From positions 1-28,905 of the forward strand of contig CAYWMP010000064.1 in NCBI GenBank assembly GCA_964459445.1: a DNA stretch of 28,905 nucleotides. Direction: 5' to 3'. The stretch comes from CAYWMP01 sp964459445. Its GTDB lineage: Bacteria; Desulfobacterota; DSM-4660; Desulfatiglandales; HGW-15. Positions 8,901 through 16,455 of the stretch are shown here, piece by piece (the stretch's first letter is position 1; every line of letters starts with the position of its first letter). The position numbers were made by a program, and so were the translations under genes. The notes beneath the pieces are model-generated. The model saw only the letters and a program-made list of their open reading frames with translations, searched no databases and was not told the origin of the DNA.

Positions 8901-9661
8901 AAGATGATATGACGAATCAGAGAGTGGCGCTACGCATTATTGACAAATTCGGCTTCGGAGCAGATGCCGTCAGTAACGGCAAAGAGGCTGTTAATGCCCT
9001 GAAAATGATCCCCTATGGCCTCGTGTTTATGGACGTCCAAATGCCCGAGATGGACGGCTTGGAAGCAACCAAAGCGATACGCAGCGGTCAATCGGGCGCG
9101 ATAGATCCAGATATACCCATTATTGCCATGACCGCCCTGGTCATGAAGGGTGACCGTGAAAGTTGTCTTGAGGCGGGAATGAATGATTATATCAGCAAAC
9201 CCATAGAGCCGGGAGATCTGCTGAATTCAATAGAAAAATGGCTGGCTAAGACTGGTAAGACGGTAGAAACCCAAAAGGAGGTCAAAGAACCCATGACGCA
9301 AACCACGATGTCGCCCTACGGAGCGACCATTGATGTTGAAAAGGCGCTCAAAAGGGTGATGGGGGACAAGGCGTTTTTGGAGGATATGGTCGACCATTTC
9401 ATAGACAAGATGCCTGACCATATAAGGACCCTGGAGGAACACCTTGCGCATGGTGACAGTGAGGCCCTTTCAAAGGAAGCCCATTCGCTAAAGGGTTCAG
9501 CAGCAAGTCTGAGTGTCCTTCGAGTCGCGGATGTCGCCCTGCAATTGGAACAAATGGGAAAAGAGGGGCAATTAAATGACGGCATGGAAGTGATCGACCG
9601 GCTGGCGAGCGAACTGGAAAATTTGAAATCCTTTGTCCGGCAACCTGATTGGGTTGGGTAA
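5945..9661 (+). CDS. Membrane hybrid histidine kinase with two receivers and HPt
   Basis: Bar-type hybrid sensor kinase, 1238 aa. Two hydrophobic segments (about 27-44 and 67-84) anchor it, with only a short loop between them, so sensing is likely cytoplasmic. Then PAS (about 105-225), coiled coil (225-275), GAF (about 275-440), PAS (445-565), HisKA with H594 in 'SHEIRTPMNG', HATPase with 'DTGIGIPP' and 'GGTGLGL', receiver 1 (D885 in 'ILDMMMP'), receiver 2 (D1030 in 'FMDVQMP'), and HPt with H1180 in 'EAHSLKGSAASL'. The full His-Asp-His relay is present and all acceptor residues are intact. The HPt could pass phosphate to separate receivers such as those downstream. AGGAGAG lies 7 bases before the ATG. 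The next gene begins 20 bases after its stop, so the two are probably co-transcribed. Confidence 0.95.
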   Translation: MSRGFMMDGHKYKTKFEGLRSGYSRDLVGIVIFAFTSTVFTMILDVHDRFDRFFHKPEYSNLDEIALLLPFFLAMGLAWFAFRRMQESKSELIKQQQTEKALRESENRFKDVAERTSDWIWEVDGNGVYTYASPKVKDLLGYELEEVIGKTPFDLMPPEEAERIKKKFGAIVKSQKPFHRLENTNLHKDGRYVVLDTSGVPLFDPDGTLRAYRGIDRDITERKRTEEALQKANEELETLVEERTRDLVTANEQLKREIEERKRAEEKLLMQNDLLDGINRLLQDTLKCETEDEVARTCLAVAEELTGSKFGFIGEVSPAGRFDTIAISNPGWDACKMPGSKATRLIKHMKIRGIWGKVLKDEQSLIVNDPAACPSRVGTPEGHPPITSFLGVPLKQRDKTIGMIGLANKESGYDQADQQATEALSVSFVEALSRNRAEEALLESEIKYRELVQNANSIIFRMDTEGKFTFVNEFTQEFFGFTEDELLGKSLVGTIVPEADKSGRDLAAMIGEITVHPERYANNENENMRKNGERVWVAWTNKAILDENGNVREILCIGNDITYRKRAEEALVEAKIAAEAANDAKSEFLANMSHEIRTPMNGVIGMTGLLLDTELSQEQQDYANTVRTCANSLLSIINDILDFSKIEAGKLDLEIIDFDLRTTVEDVTEMMGASAEEKGIEFAVAIDHDVPALVKGDPGRLRQIVINLVGNGIKFTESGEVFLRASLVEEDDTHAVTRFTVSDTGIGIPPEIVDSVFESFSQVDASMSRRYGGTGLGLTISKQLVERMGGQIGVESEEGKGATFWFTVIFEKRKGAALDERKERLNLKGRRILIVDDNATARFVLREQLASWGCDVEEVNSGEEALDALSYAFEEDHPYEIAILDMMMPGMDGETLGMKIKADPKISETMLVILTSMGLRGDTKRLKEMGFSAYLTKPIKGSELQDCLQMVTGDQREEKEKRPKSLVTKHTVSENRKKQIRILLAEDDMTNQRVALRIIDKFGFGADAVSNGKEAVNALKMIPYGLVFMDVQMPEMDGLEATKAIRSGQSGAIDPDIPIIAMTALVMKGDRESCLEAGMNDYISKPIEPGDLLNSIEKWLAKTGKTVETQKEVKEPMTQTTMSPYGATIDVEKALKRVMGDKAFLEDMVDHFIDKMPDHIRTLEEHLAHGDSEALSKEAHSLKGSAASLSVLRVADVALQLEQMGKEGQLNDGMEVIDRLASELENLKSFVRQPDWVG

Positions 9662-9681
9662 GGTTTTGAAGAAAGGCAATC

Positions 9682-11385
9682 ATGCGGATACTCATAGCAG
9701 AAGATGACTTCATTTCGAGGAATGTGCTCGAAAAAATGCTCAACACGCTGGGATACGATGTACTCATTGCAGAGAACGGTCTCGAGGCCTGGGAAATATT
9801 TCAAAAGAACGAGATTGGCATGGTCGTCACGGACTGGATGATGCCGGGCATGGATGGATTGAGCCTGTGTAAGAAGATCAGGTCATCCGGCAAGGATCAT
9901 TATGCCTATATCATCATTTTGACGGCCAAGGATCAAAAGCAGGACCTCATCGAGACTTACCGGGGCGGGGCGGATGACTACATCACAAAACCTTTGGACC
10001 CTGACGAACTCCATCCGAGGGTTAAGACGGGTGAACGCATCTATCTACTTGAACAAAAACATAGGAGGCTTCAAAACACCCTTATAGAGAGCAGGGACAA
10101 GTTGAGAATTGTTTTTGATTCTCTACGGGAGGAAATTGTTTCGGTCGACCGGGACTTCCGAATCATTTCAGTGAACAATGCATTCCTCGGAGCGAGAGAC
10201 ATCGCCTATAAGGAAGTCATAGGCCAACCCTGTTTCGAAGAAAAAGGCTTGAGCTCGTTGTGTTACGAAGAACGAAGTGAGTCATATGTTGAAAAGGCAT
10301 TTTCTTCGGGCAGGGCGCAATTTTTCTTGGATGAAACCACTGATGAGCGCGGTGACAAGAGATATGTGGAGACGAACTGCCTGCCTATAAAAAATGAATC
10401 GGGCGAATCTTTTCAGGTTGTCATCGTGTCGAGGGATATCACGGATGAGAAAGCTCAATCTGAAAAGATCAAGACCCTAAACAAGAATCTTAGCAAAGCT
10501 TTTAATCAAATCCAAATCAAGAACGAGACGTTGAAGGATACACTGGAGAAGCTGAAAGAGTCTCAGGATCAGGTCCTGCACTCCGAAAAAATGGCATCCA
10601 TTGGACAATTGGCCGCCGGTGTGGCCCATGAGATCAACAACCCAACCGGATTCGTGAACAGCAATCTTCGGAGCCTTTACGACTATCAGAATGATTTAGG
10701 CGGTCTCATATCCGAATACAGGAAGCTCGTTTCAGATTTGATGGAAAAACTGAATCAGGAGGATACCAATCCTGATCTTCTGAAACAGGTTCAACGCATC
10801 AGAGAACGGGAGGAAGGAATCGACATCGAATTTCTCCTTGAAGATATCCCGAATCTGATACGGGAATCCGGCGAAGGTACGGAGCGAATCAAGAAGATTG
10901 TCATGGATCTAAAGGACTTTGCCCATCCAGGAGAGGATAAGTTGAAAGAGACGGACATCAACAAAAGCCTTGATTCAACCCTGAACGTCGTATGGAACGA
11001 GCTCAAATACAAAGCAGAGGTCTTCAAAGACTATGGCGATTTGCCGCCCGTACAATGTTACCCACAGCAATTGAATCAGGTTTTCGTGAACATACTGGTG
11101 AATGCCGCCCAAGCCATTCAAGAAAACGGCGAAATCCGAATAACCACTCATGCTGCCAATGGACGTGTTAAAATCAGCATCAGCGACACGGGCAAAGGCA
11201 TCCCAAAGGAGAACATTTCAAAGATCTTTGATCCTTTTTTCACCACAAAGGATGTCGGCAAGGGTACCGGCTTAGGCCTCAATGTTTCCTATAACATCGT
11301 GAAGAAACACAAAGGAACCATTGATGTTGAAAGCGAAGTAGGGAAGGGCACGACGTTTACTATAAGGATACCGATTGAATCCTGA
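9682..11385 (+). CDS. Receiver-PAS-histidine kinase
   Basis: A 567-aa soluble protein: receiver (1-120, phospho-acceptor D51 in 'VVTDWMMPGMDG'), PAS (about 130-260), coiled coil (about 260-300), HisKA with H316 in 'GVAHEINNP', and a complete HATPase ('DTGKGIP', 'GKGTGLGL'). The first receiver could accept phosphate from the HPt of the preceding hybrid kinase and gate this kinase. From about residue 300 the kinase core is clearly paralogous to the kinase at 16456-17889 (shared 'EKMASIGQLAAGVAHEINNP', 'RIKKIVM.LKDFAHPGE', 'CYPQQLNQVF'). AAAGG precedes the ATG and the gap to the upstream gene is 20 bases. The TGA stop falls inside the first unit of a short tandem repeat. Confidence 0.94.
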   Translation: MRILIAEDDFISRNVLEKMLNTLGYDVLIAENGLEAWEIFQKNEIGMVVTDWMMPGMDGLSLCKKIRSSGKDHYAYIIILTAKDQKQDLIETYRGGADDYITKPLDPDELHPRVKTGERIYLLEQKHRRLQNTLIESRDKLRIVFDSLREEIVSVDRDFRIISVNNAFLGARDIAYKEVIGQPCFEEKGLSSLCYEERSESYVEKAFSSGRAQFFLDETTDERGDKRYVETNCLPIKNESGESFQVVIVSRDITDEKAQSEKIKTLNKNLSKAFNQIQIKNETLKDTLEKLKESQDQVLHSEKMASIGQLAAGVAHEINNPTGFVNSNLRSLYDYQNDLGGLISEYRKLVSDLMEKLNQEDTNPDLLKQVQRIREREEGIDIEFLLEDIPNLIRESGEGTERIKKIVMDLKDFAHPGEDKLKETDINKSLDSTLNVVWNELKYKAEVFKDYGDLPPVQCYPQQLNQVFVNILVNAAQAIQENGEIRITTHAANGRVKISISDTGKGIPKENISKIFDPFFTTKDVGKGTGLGLNVSYNIVKKHKGTIDVESEVGKGTTFTIRIPIES

Positions 11386-11428
11386 AGTGCCTAAAGTGAT
11401 CTAAAGTGTCTAAAGTGAGCTAAAGTAC
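11382..11428 (+). repeat. Tandem repeat of a 9-10-bp unit, five copies
   Basis: Units ctgaagtgc, ctaaagtgat, ctaaagtgt, ctaaagtgag and ctaaagtac follow head to tail. The first contains the TGA stop of the preceding kinase gene. The rest of the 150-base gap (to 11535) has a G/C-rich patch (about 11470-11500) with partial dyad symmetry and the ribosome binding site of the next gene. No terminator with a T-run is visible. Confidence 0.75.
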
Positions 11429-11535
11429 ATAAAATCAGGAAGGTGTAAGACAGATAACGAATGACCCGCCTCCGCTAATAAGCTACGGCGCGGCAGGCCG
11501 TTGACAAATGACTCATGACCAAATAAGGGAGATCC

Positions 11536-12579
11536 ATGGAAGAACGATCATTACTCATTGTTGACGATGAAACGAATGTCATCAACAGTCTCAAAAGGCA
11601 GTTAGGGAGTGAGAAATACGCCGTTTTTGCAGCTCAGTCCGGCAAGGCCGGCCTCAATATCCTCAAGGAAAGAGATATTGCCGTCGTGGTGTCGGATTAC
11701 ATGATGCCCGAGACCGATGGGATTGCCTTTCTTGAGATGGTTGGAGCACTCAAACCGGATGCAATCAGGATTCTTCTAACCGGACACGGCAGTCTTGAGA
11801 ATGCAATGGATGCCGTAAATCGTTCACACATCTTTGGATACTTGATTAAACCCTGGTCGGGCGACCTTTTGAAGGCAACCCTTGAGAGGGCCTTCGAGCA
11901 TTATGAACTTGTTCAGGAGAACAAGAGGCTTCATCGAGTCACTGAGGAGCAGAACGAAGAGCTCAAACGATTTAATCGGGACCTCGAAACCCTCGTTCGC
12001 AAGCGAACCAAACAACTCGAAGAAGCCGTGCGGGAGGGGGTCATGATGCTCGCCACGGCGGCGGAGGCAAAGGATGATGATACCGGAGAACATGTGCATA
12101 GGATTCGTGATTTAACCAAAAGGATTTGCGGCGCCCTTGGGTTGTCCCCTCAACGAACTGAAACGATCAGCCTCTTTAGCATGATTCATGATGTGGGTAA
12201 AATACATGTCCCCGATGAAGTTCTGAAAAAGCCGGGTCCTTTGACCAGTGAGGAATGGGAGCTCATGCATCAGCATCCGGTAGTGGGAGCAAAGATTATA
12301 GGAGATAAACCCTTCTACAGGACTGCAAGGGAAATTGCCCGCAGCCACCATGAACGATGGGACGGAAACGGCTATCCTGACGGATTGAAAGGAGAACATA
12401 TCCCTTTAGCCGCAAGAATCGTGACGGTTGCGGATGTATTCGATGCCCTGACAAACGAACGTCCCTATAAGAAAGCGTGGCCCATTGATGAGGCTCTCAA
12501 AGAGATGGAGAGTCTTTCGGAGACCGTATTTGACCCGGAGGTCCTTGGGGTTTTTCTGGAGTTATTAAATGGCGCTTAA
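11536..12579 (+). CDS. Receiver-HD-GYP response regulator (cyclic-di-GMP phosphodiesterase)
   Basis: RpfG-like, 347 aa. The receiver (1-125) has phospho-acceptor D54 in 'VVSDYMMPETDG' and ends 'GYLIKPWSGDLL'; a coiled coil (125-170) leads to an HD-GYP domain (170-345). Metal and catalytic motifs are intact: 'GEHVHRI', H218-D219 in 'HDVGKIH', H271-H272 in 'SHHERWDGNGYPDG' (GYP at 279-281) and D300 in 'VADVFDAL'. By family it hydrolyses cyclic-di-GMP to pGpG or GMP under control of receiver phosphorylation. AAGGGAG lies just before the ATG. The last 11 bases overlap the next gene, which encodes a second HD-GYP protein, implying translational coupling. The receiver is a close relative of those in the 12569, 14840 and 17997 proteins. 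Confidence 0.95.
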   Translation: MEERSLLIVDDETNVINSLKRQLGSEKYAVFAAQSGKAGLNILKERDIAVVVSDYMMPETDGIAFLEMVGALKPDAIRILLTGHGSLENAMDAVNRSHIFGYLIKPWSGDLLKATLERAFEHYELVQENKRLHRVTEEQNEELKRFNRDLETLVRKRTKQLEEAVREGVMMLATAAEAKDDDTGEHVHRIRDLTKRICGALGLSPQRTETISLFSMIHDVGKIHVPDEVLKKPGPLTSEEWELMHQHPVVGAKIIGDKPFYRTAREIARSHHERWDGNGYPDGLKGEHIPLAARIVTVADVFDALTNERPYKKAWPIDEALKEMESLSETVFDPEVLGVFLELLNGA

Positions 12580-13933
12580 ATACAAACACAATATCCTGCT
12601 CGTAGACGACGAAGTATCCATAACCAATTCACTTCAACGTCTTTTCCGTAAGGAGAAATATCGAATCTTCACGGCCAGCAGCGGTCAGGACGCTCTGGAT
12701 CAAATGAGACAGGCCGACAAGCCGATTTCCTTGATCATATCCGATCAAAGGATGCCCGGGATGACAGGCGCGGAGTTTTTGGAGAAGGCCAAGAAAATCT
12801 TTCCCAATGCCATTAGATTCCTGTTGACGGGATATTCGGACATGGATGCCGTCGTGGATGCCGTGAACAAGGGCCGGATCCACCGTTACATTACAAAGCC
12901 TTGGAATGGTGAGGATCTCATTCTTCAGGTGCGACACGGTCTTGAACAGTATGAGCTTGTCGTAGAAAACAGGAGGCTACTTTCGCTCACAAAGAAACAG
13001 AACAGGCAGCTAGAGGAACTCAACCATAACTTAGAACAGAAAGTGGAGGAACGCTCCAAGGAAATCATCATGAAGAACAAGGAGCTTTCTCGCCTCAATA
13101 AAGAACTTGAATCTAATCTCTACAACACAGTAAGGGCCTTTGCCAGCCTGGCAGAACTGCATGCTCCCGGATTGGCCGGTCACGGGAGACGCGTCAGCCT
13201 GCTCAGCCGGGAAGTGGCGGAACTCATGGAACTTTCCGACGAAGAAGTCACTCAAATAGAAATTGCAGCACTTCTCCATGATATTGGAAAACTCGGTCTA
13301 CCAGAAAAACTCATGAACTACGAGGAGAAGAAATGGACCCCTGAAGAGGAGGCTCTCTTCAAGAGACACCCTGAAGAGGGTCAATCAATCGTTCGCTTCA
13401 TAAATAAGCTGGATAACGTGGGACTGTTGATAAGGTCCCATCATGAGCGCTACGACGGCCAGGGGTATCCGGATCAGCTCAGCGAAATAAGCATTCCCAC
13501 TGGCTCGAAGATCATCGCTGTTGCCAATGTCTATGACAGAATCGTCAACTTAAGGGTGAACATCGAGTCGTATATTAAGGATTTTTCGAAGGACAAAGAG
13601 ACTACTCAAGACCATTTGTCCGAAGAGGAATTGGTCGGTCAGGTGGCCGCTCATCACATTAAACAAAGAGCTTTTACATCCTTTGACCCTGACGTGGTTA
13701 AGGTCTTTTTGGAACTCCTGAAAAGGAAGGGGACGAGCTTTAAGCGGGAGAAAGAAATATCAGTAGAAGCCTTAGAACAGGATATGGTCTTATCGAGACC
13801 CCTCTATTCCTCCAAAGGACGCTTTTTACTCCCGCACGGTACGACTCTGACGAGCGATTTCATTCAGAAACTGAAGACGCTTCATGAAAGAGCTCCGATT
13901 AGTGAAAAGGTCTACGTTTCGGTCGATCAGTAA
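12569..13933 (+). CDS. Receiver-HD-GYP protein with altered metal site
   Basis: A 454-aa protein: receiver (1-125, D59 in 'IISDQRMPGMTG'), long coiled coil (125-190), HD-GYP domain (about 195-385), and a C-terminal extension ('DMVLSRPLYSSKGRFLLPHGTTLT') of the type often seen after HD domains. H237-D238 ('HDIGKLG'), H291-H292 and GYP (299-301) are present, but the Asp of the usual 'VADVFDAL' is Asn320 ('VANVYDRI'), and the 'DxxTGxH' lead is 'APGLAGH'. About 30 extra residues follow this motif. It may therefore be a weakened enzyme or a cyclic-di-GMP-binding adaptor. The ATG is within the end of the upstream HD-GYP gene with GGAG 7 bases before it. A HDOD gene follows 48 bases later. Confidence 0.92.
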   Translation: MALKYKHNILLVDDEVSITNSLQRLFRKEKYRIFTASSGQDALDQMRQADKPISLIISDQRMPGMTGAEFLEKAKKIFPNAIRFLLTGYSDMDAVVDAVNKGRIHRYITKPWNGEDLILQVRHGLEQYELVVENRRLLSLTKKQNRQLEELNHNLEQKVEERSKEIIMKNKELSRLNKELESNLYNTVRAFASLAELHAPGLAGHGRRVSLLSREVAELMELSDEEVTQIEIAALLHDIGKLGLPEKLMNYEEKKWTPEEEALFKRHPEEGQSIVRFINKLDNVGLLIRSHHERYDGQGYPDQLSEISIPTGSKIIAVANVYDRIVNLRVNIESYIKDFSKDKETTQDHLSEEELVGQVAAHHIKQRAFTSFDPDVVKVFLELLKRKGTSFKREKEISVEALEQDMVLSRPLYSSKGRFLLPHGTTLTSDFIQKLKTLHERAPISEKVYVSVDQ

Positions 13934-13981
13934 ATGTGTGGAATTTCAGTGGAGCCGAAAACAGACAGACGAGGTAACATC

Positions 13982-14836
13982 GTGGATAAAGAAACATTTC
14001 TAAAGAAACTGGATCGGATTGAGGATCTGCCGACGCTTCCTACGATTGCCATGGAAGTAAATAAGATGCTTCAGGATTATGACACGTCCATGAAGGACCT
14101 GACCGGCGCCATAGAAAAGGATCAGGCAATCGTTTCAAAGATCCTGAAGTTGGTGAACTCCGCCTTTTTTGGACTCCAGTCCAAAATAAGCGGCATATCC
14201 CATGCCATTGCCCTGTTGGGCTTTAATACGATCAGGAATGCCGTGATTTCAGTTTCTATCATTGAGGTATTTCCTGACAAGGATCATTTCACAGGATTCA
14301 ATATCAGTGATTTCTGGAAACATTCCATAGCCGTTGCGGTCACCAGCAAACACCTTGCTCAAAGATCCCGCCTTCGCACACCGGACGACAGTTTCATTGG
14401 CGGGCTTTTGCACGATATCGGCAAAGTGGTTCTCTTTCAAAACTTTCAGGACCTGTTCGAGACGGTTTGGTTTTCGAGTCAGGAGAACCGGATAACCTTC
14501 TACGAAGCAGAGAAGAAAGAGATACCGGTTCACCACCCCCATATCGGAGGGTATCTGACCAAGAAATGGAAACTGCCGGTTGGCCTTATCGAGGCAATCA
14601 GACACCATCATGTTGTTAAGAAAAGCGGCAGTGATCTCAATCTCCAGCTTATTGTGCACGTGGCCGATGTGATTGTGCATTCGCTTATGAATAATCCAAA
14701 TGGGAAGCCAAAGCTTTCATCTATGGATTCCGAGGCTGTTCTGTTAATGGGCGCCCAGCTTGACAATGTCTCAGAGTGGTTCCCGGAAGTTTCCGATGAG
14801 ATTGATTCAGCCTCCAGTTTTTTCCTAAGGAGTTAA
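13982..14836 (+). CDS. HDOD-domain signalling protein
   Basis: HDOD domains are relatives of HD phosphodiesterases that generally act as protein-interaction modules in bacterial signalling. The N-terminal block reads 'LPTLPTIAMEVNKML', then 'KILKLVNSAFFGL' and 'ISHAIALLGFNTIRNAV', followed by 'GLLHDIGKVVLF' and 'IRHHHVV', all typical. I choose the GTG at 13982, with GAGG (13971-13974) 7 bases before it, giving 284 aa that start MDKETFLKKL; an upstream in-frame ATG at 13934, directly after the previous stop, would add 16 residues but has no visible ribosome binding site. No receiver is attached. It sits between receiver-HD-GYP and receiver-PAS genes, with only 3 bases to the latter, so it is likely in one operon. 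Its partner and output are not known. Confidence 0.9.
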   Translation: MDKETFLKKLDRIEDLPTLPTIAMEVNKMLQDYDTSMKDLTGAIEKDQAIVSKILKLVNSAFFGLQSKISGISHAIALLGFNTIRNAVISVSIIEVFPDKDHFTGFNISDFWKHSIAVAVTSKHLAQRSRLRTPDDSFIGGLLHDIGKVVLFQNFQDLFETVWFSSQENRITFYEAEKKEIPVHHPHIGGYLTKKWKLPVGLIEAIRHHHVVKKSGSDLNLQLIVHVADVIVHSLMNNPNGKPKLSSMDSEAVLLMGAQLDNVSEWFPEVSDEIDSASSFFLRS

Positions 14837-14839
14837 GAT

Positions 14840-15661
14840 ATGAGCAACATGAAACACACCGTATTATGCGTGGACGACGAACAAAACATCCTGAGCGCTT
14901 TGAAGCGAATTCTTAGAAAGGAAGGCTACCAACTTCTGACGGCTTCCAGTGGGGTAGAGGGTCTGGAGATCCTTAAGGAAAATGATGTCCATCTCGTTAT
15001 GAGCGACCAGAGGATGCCCCAGATGAGCGGAACCGAATTTTTAGCCAGGGTTAAGGAAGAGTATCCGGATACCATTCGGATCATCCTGACCGGTTACACC
15101 GATGTAGACTCCATAACCGAATCCATCAACAGGGGACACATTTACAAGTTTTTCCTCAAACCCTGGAACGATCAAAATCTCAAATTGGAAATAAAGAAAG
15201 CCCTGGAGCAATATGATCTGGTGCAGGCCAATAAGAGGCTTCATGAAACGGTTTTGGAGCAAAATGAAGAGCTAAAGGAAATCAACGAGAATCTTGAAAT
15301 GCTTGTCAAGGAAAGAACAGGGGAACTTGAAATCCAAAATCAGGCCCTGGAGCTTTCCCGGGCAATACTGGAGGACTTACCCGTACCGGTTATTGGGGTG
15401 AGTTCCGAGGGATTCATTGTGATGGCCAATCAGAAAGTCCTGACACTATTCAACGGGAGAGGATCTATTGAGATCGGAAAAAGCATAGGCAGGTATTTCT
15501 CAGAAGTGATTGAGAAAGCGCTATCTGCCGTACACTCGACAAACAAAAGCCAATCATTGAAAGGATATTTGTTAGAGGACACTTCCTATAATATCGAACT
15601 TGTCCCGCTTTCGGACAGGTTCAATGGCAAAGGGGTGATTATGACCCTGAGGCCGGTCTAG
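14840..15661 (+). CDS. Receiver-PAS response regulator
   Basis: A 273-aa protein: receiver (1-125, phospho-acceptor D56 in 'VMSDQRMPQMSG', ending 'YKFFLKPWNDQNL'), coiled coil (125-170), and a small PAS-like domain (about 175-273, 'AILEDLPVPVIGVSSEGFIV'). There is no DNA-binding, kinase or cyclic-di-GMP domain, so its output must be by protein contact. The receiver plus coiled coil is plainly paralogous to the HD-GYP proteins upstream and to the receiver-PilB protein downstream. AAGGAG lies 7 bases before the ATG and overlaps the end of the HDOD gene, pointing to co-transcription. Confidence 0.9.
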   Translation: MSNMKHTVLCVDDEQNILSALKRILRKEGYQLLTASSGVEGLEILKENDVHLVMSDQRMPQMSGTEFLARVKEEYPDTIRIILTGYTDVDSITESINRGHIYKFFLKPWNDQNLKLEIKKALEQYDLVQANKRLHETVLEQNEELKEINENLEMLVKERTGELEIQNQALELSRAILEDLPVPVIGVSSEGFIVMANQKVLTLFNGRGSIEIGKSIGRYFSEVIEKALSAVHSTNKSQSLKGYLLEDTSYNIELVPLSDRFNGKGVIMTLRPV

Positions 15662-15682
15662 GATTGAAAATTGAAGAAATGG

Positions 15683-15700
15683 TCCCCAATGAGTTGGGGA
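15683..15700 (+). terminator. Perfect 7-bp stem-loop, possible weak terminator
   Basis: The arms tccccaa (15683-15689) and ttgggga (15694-15700) pair around a tgag loop, followed by atttc and no real T-run. It sits between the receiver-PAS gene and the GTPase gene, just after a short 'gattgaaaattgaag' repeat at 15662-15676, and could separate or attenuate transcription. Confidence 0.35.
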
Positions 15701-15759
15701 ATTTCACAGGCAAAGTAAATGAGATATGAAGGCTTAGAGAAGCCGATCCGGAACCCATT

Positions 15760-16404
15760 ATGGCAGAGCTAAACGACAAAGAAAAAAAGTTGGTCTTGAA
15801 GATTGTCTATTACGGGCCGGCCCTGAGTGGGAAAACGACCAATCTGATGCAGTTGCATGACATCCTGAACCCGGCCCAATGCGGTGAGTTCATGAATTTT
15901 GAGACGAAAGGGGATCGCACCCTTTTCTTTGATCTCCTTCCGTTGATGGTGAAAACCGACAGCGGATTAAAGATCAAGGTCAAGCTTTTTACGGCACCGG
16001 GCCAGGTGGCACATGACGCAACCCGAAAGGCTGTTTTGTCCAGGGCGGACGCAGTGGTCTTTGTCGCAGATTCTCAGGCAAACCAAGCCATGAGCAATTT
16101 TGAGAGCTTTGACAATCTGGAAAAGAATTCGGCCCGGGTCGGGCTCGACTTTGACACGCTTCCCCTGGTGATCCAGTTCAATAAGCGTGATTTGAAGGAT
16201 ATCATCAGTGAAGAAGAGGTATCAAAGCGCTGGCAGACCACTGGCCTTCCTTTATCTTTAAGCTCGGCCCTCTACGGGCAGGGCGTAAAGGAGACCTTTG
16301 AAATGATACTGAGAGAGACGTACAGGGCGTTGGATGCTCCTTTCAAACTAATGGAGGGTTACACGGTTTCAGAGCAGGATTTCCTGAATATGATTTCAGG
16401 GTAG
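15760..16404 (+). CDS. MglA-like small GTPase
   Basis: A 214-aa Ras-like GTPase resembling MglA, the polarity switch for gliding and type IV pili in Myxococcus. Visible motifs: P-loop 'GPALSGKT' (19-26), the MglA-like switch-2 'FTAPGQVAHDATRKAVL' with APGQ in place of the Ras DxxG, 'DAVVFVADSQ', and the guanine-specificity 'NKRD' (141-144). It is slightly longer than the ~195-aa MglA. The usual partner MglB (a roadblock-domain GAP) is not encoded next to it or anywhere in the window. The ribosome binding site is weak. It lies between the receiver-PAS gene and a histidine kinase, and two genes before a PilB-type ATPase. A role in localising or gating a pilus motor is inference from family and neighbours. 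Confidence 0.88.
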   Translation: MAELNDKEKKLVLKIVYYGPALSGKTTNLMQLHDILNPAQCGEFMNFETKGDRTLFFDLLPLMVKTDSGLKIKVKLFTAPGQVAHDATRKAVLSRADAVVFVADSQANQAMSNFESFDNLEKNSARVGLDFDTLPLVIQFNKRDLKDIISEEEVSKRWQTTGLPLSLSSALYGQGVKETFEMILRETYRALDAPFKLMEGYTVSEQDFLNMISG

Positions 16405-16455
16405 GCGGTAGGAAATAGGGCCATTTCTATAAATGGGAACAGGATGGAGTTATAC

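Noticed and set aside
13934..13981. Upstream ATG for the HDOD gene
   Set aside because: No ribosome binding site and polar residues outside the family; the GTG at 13982 has GAGG at good spacing.
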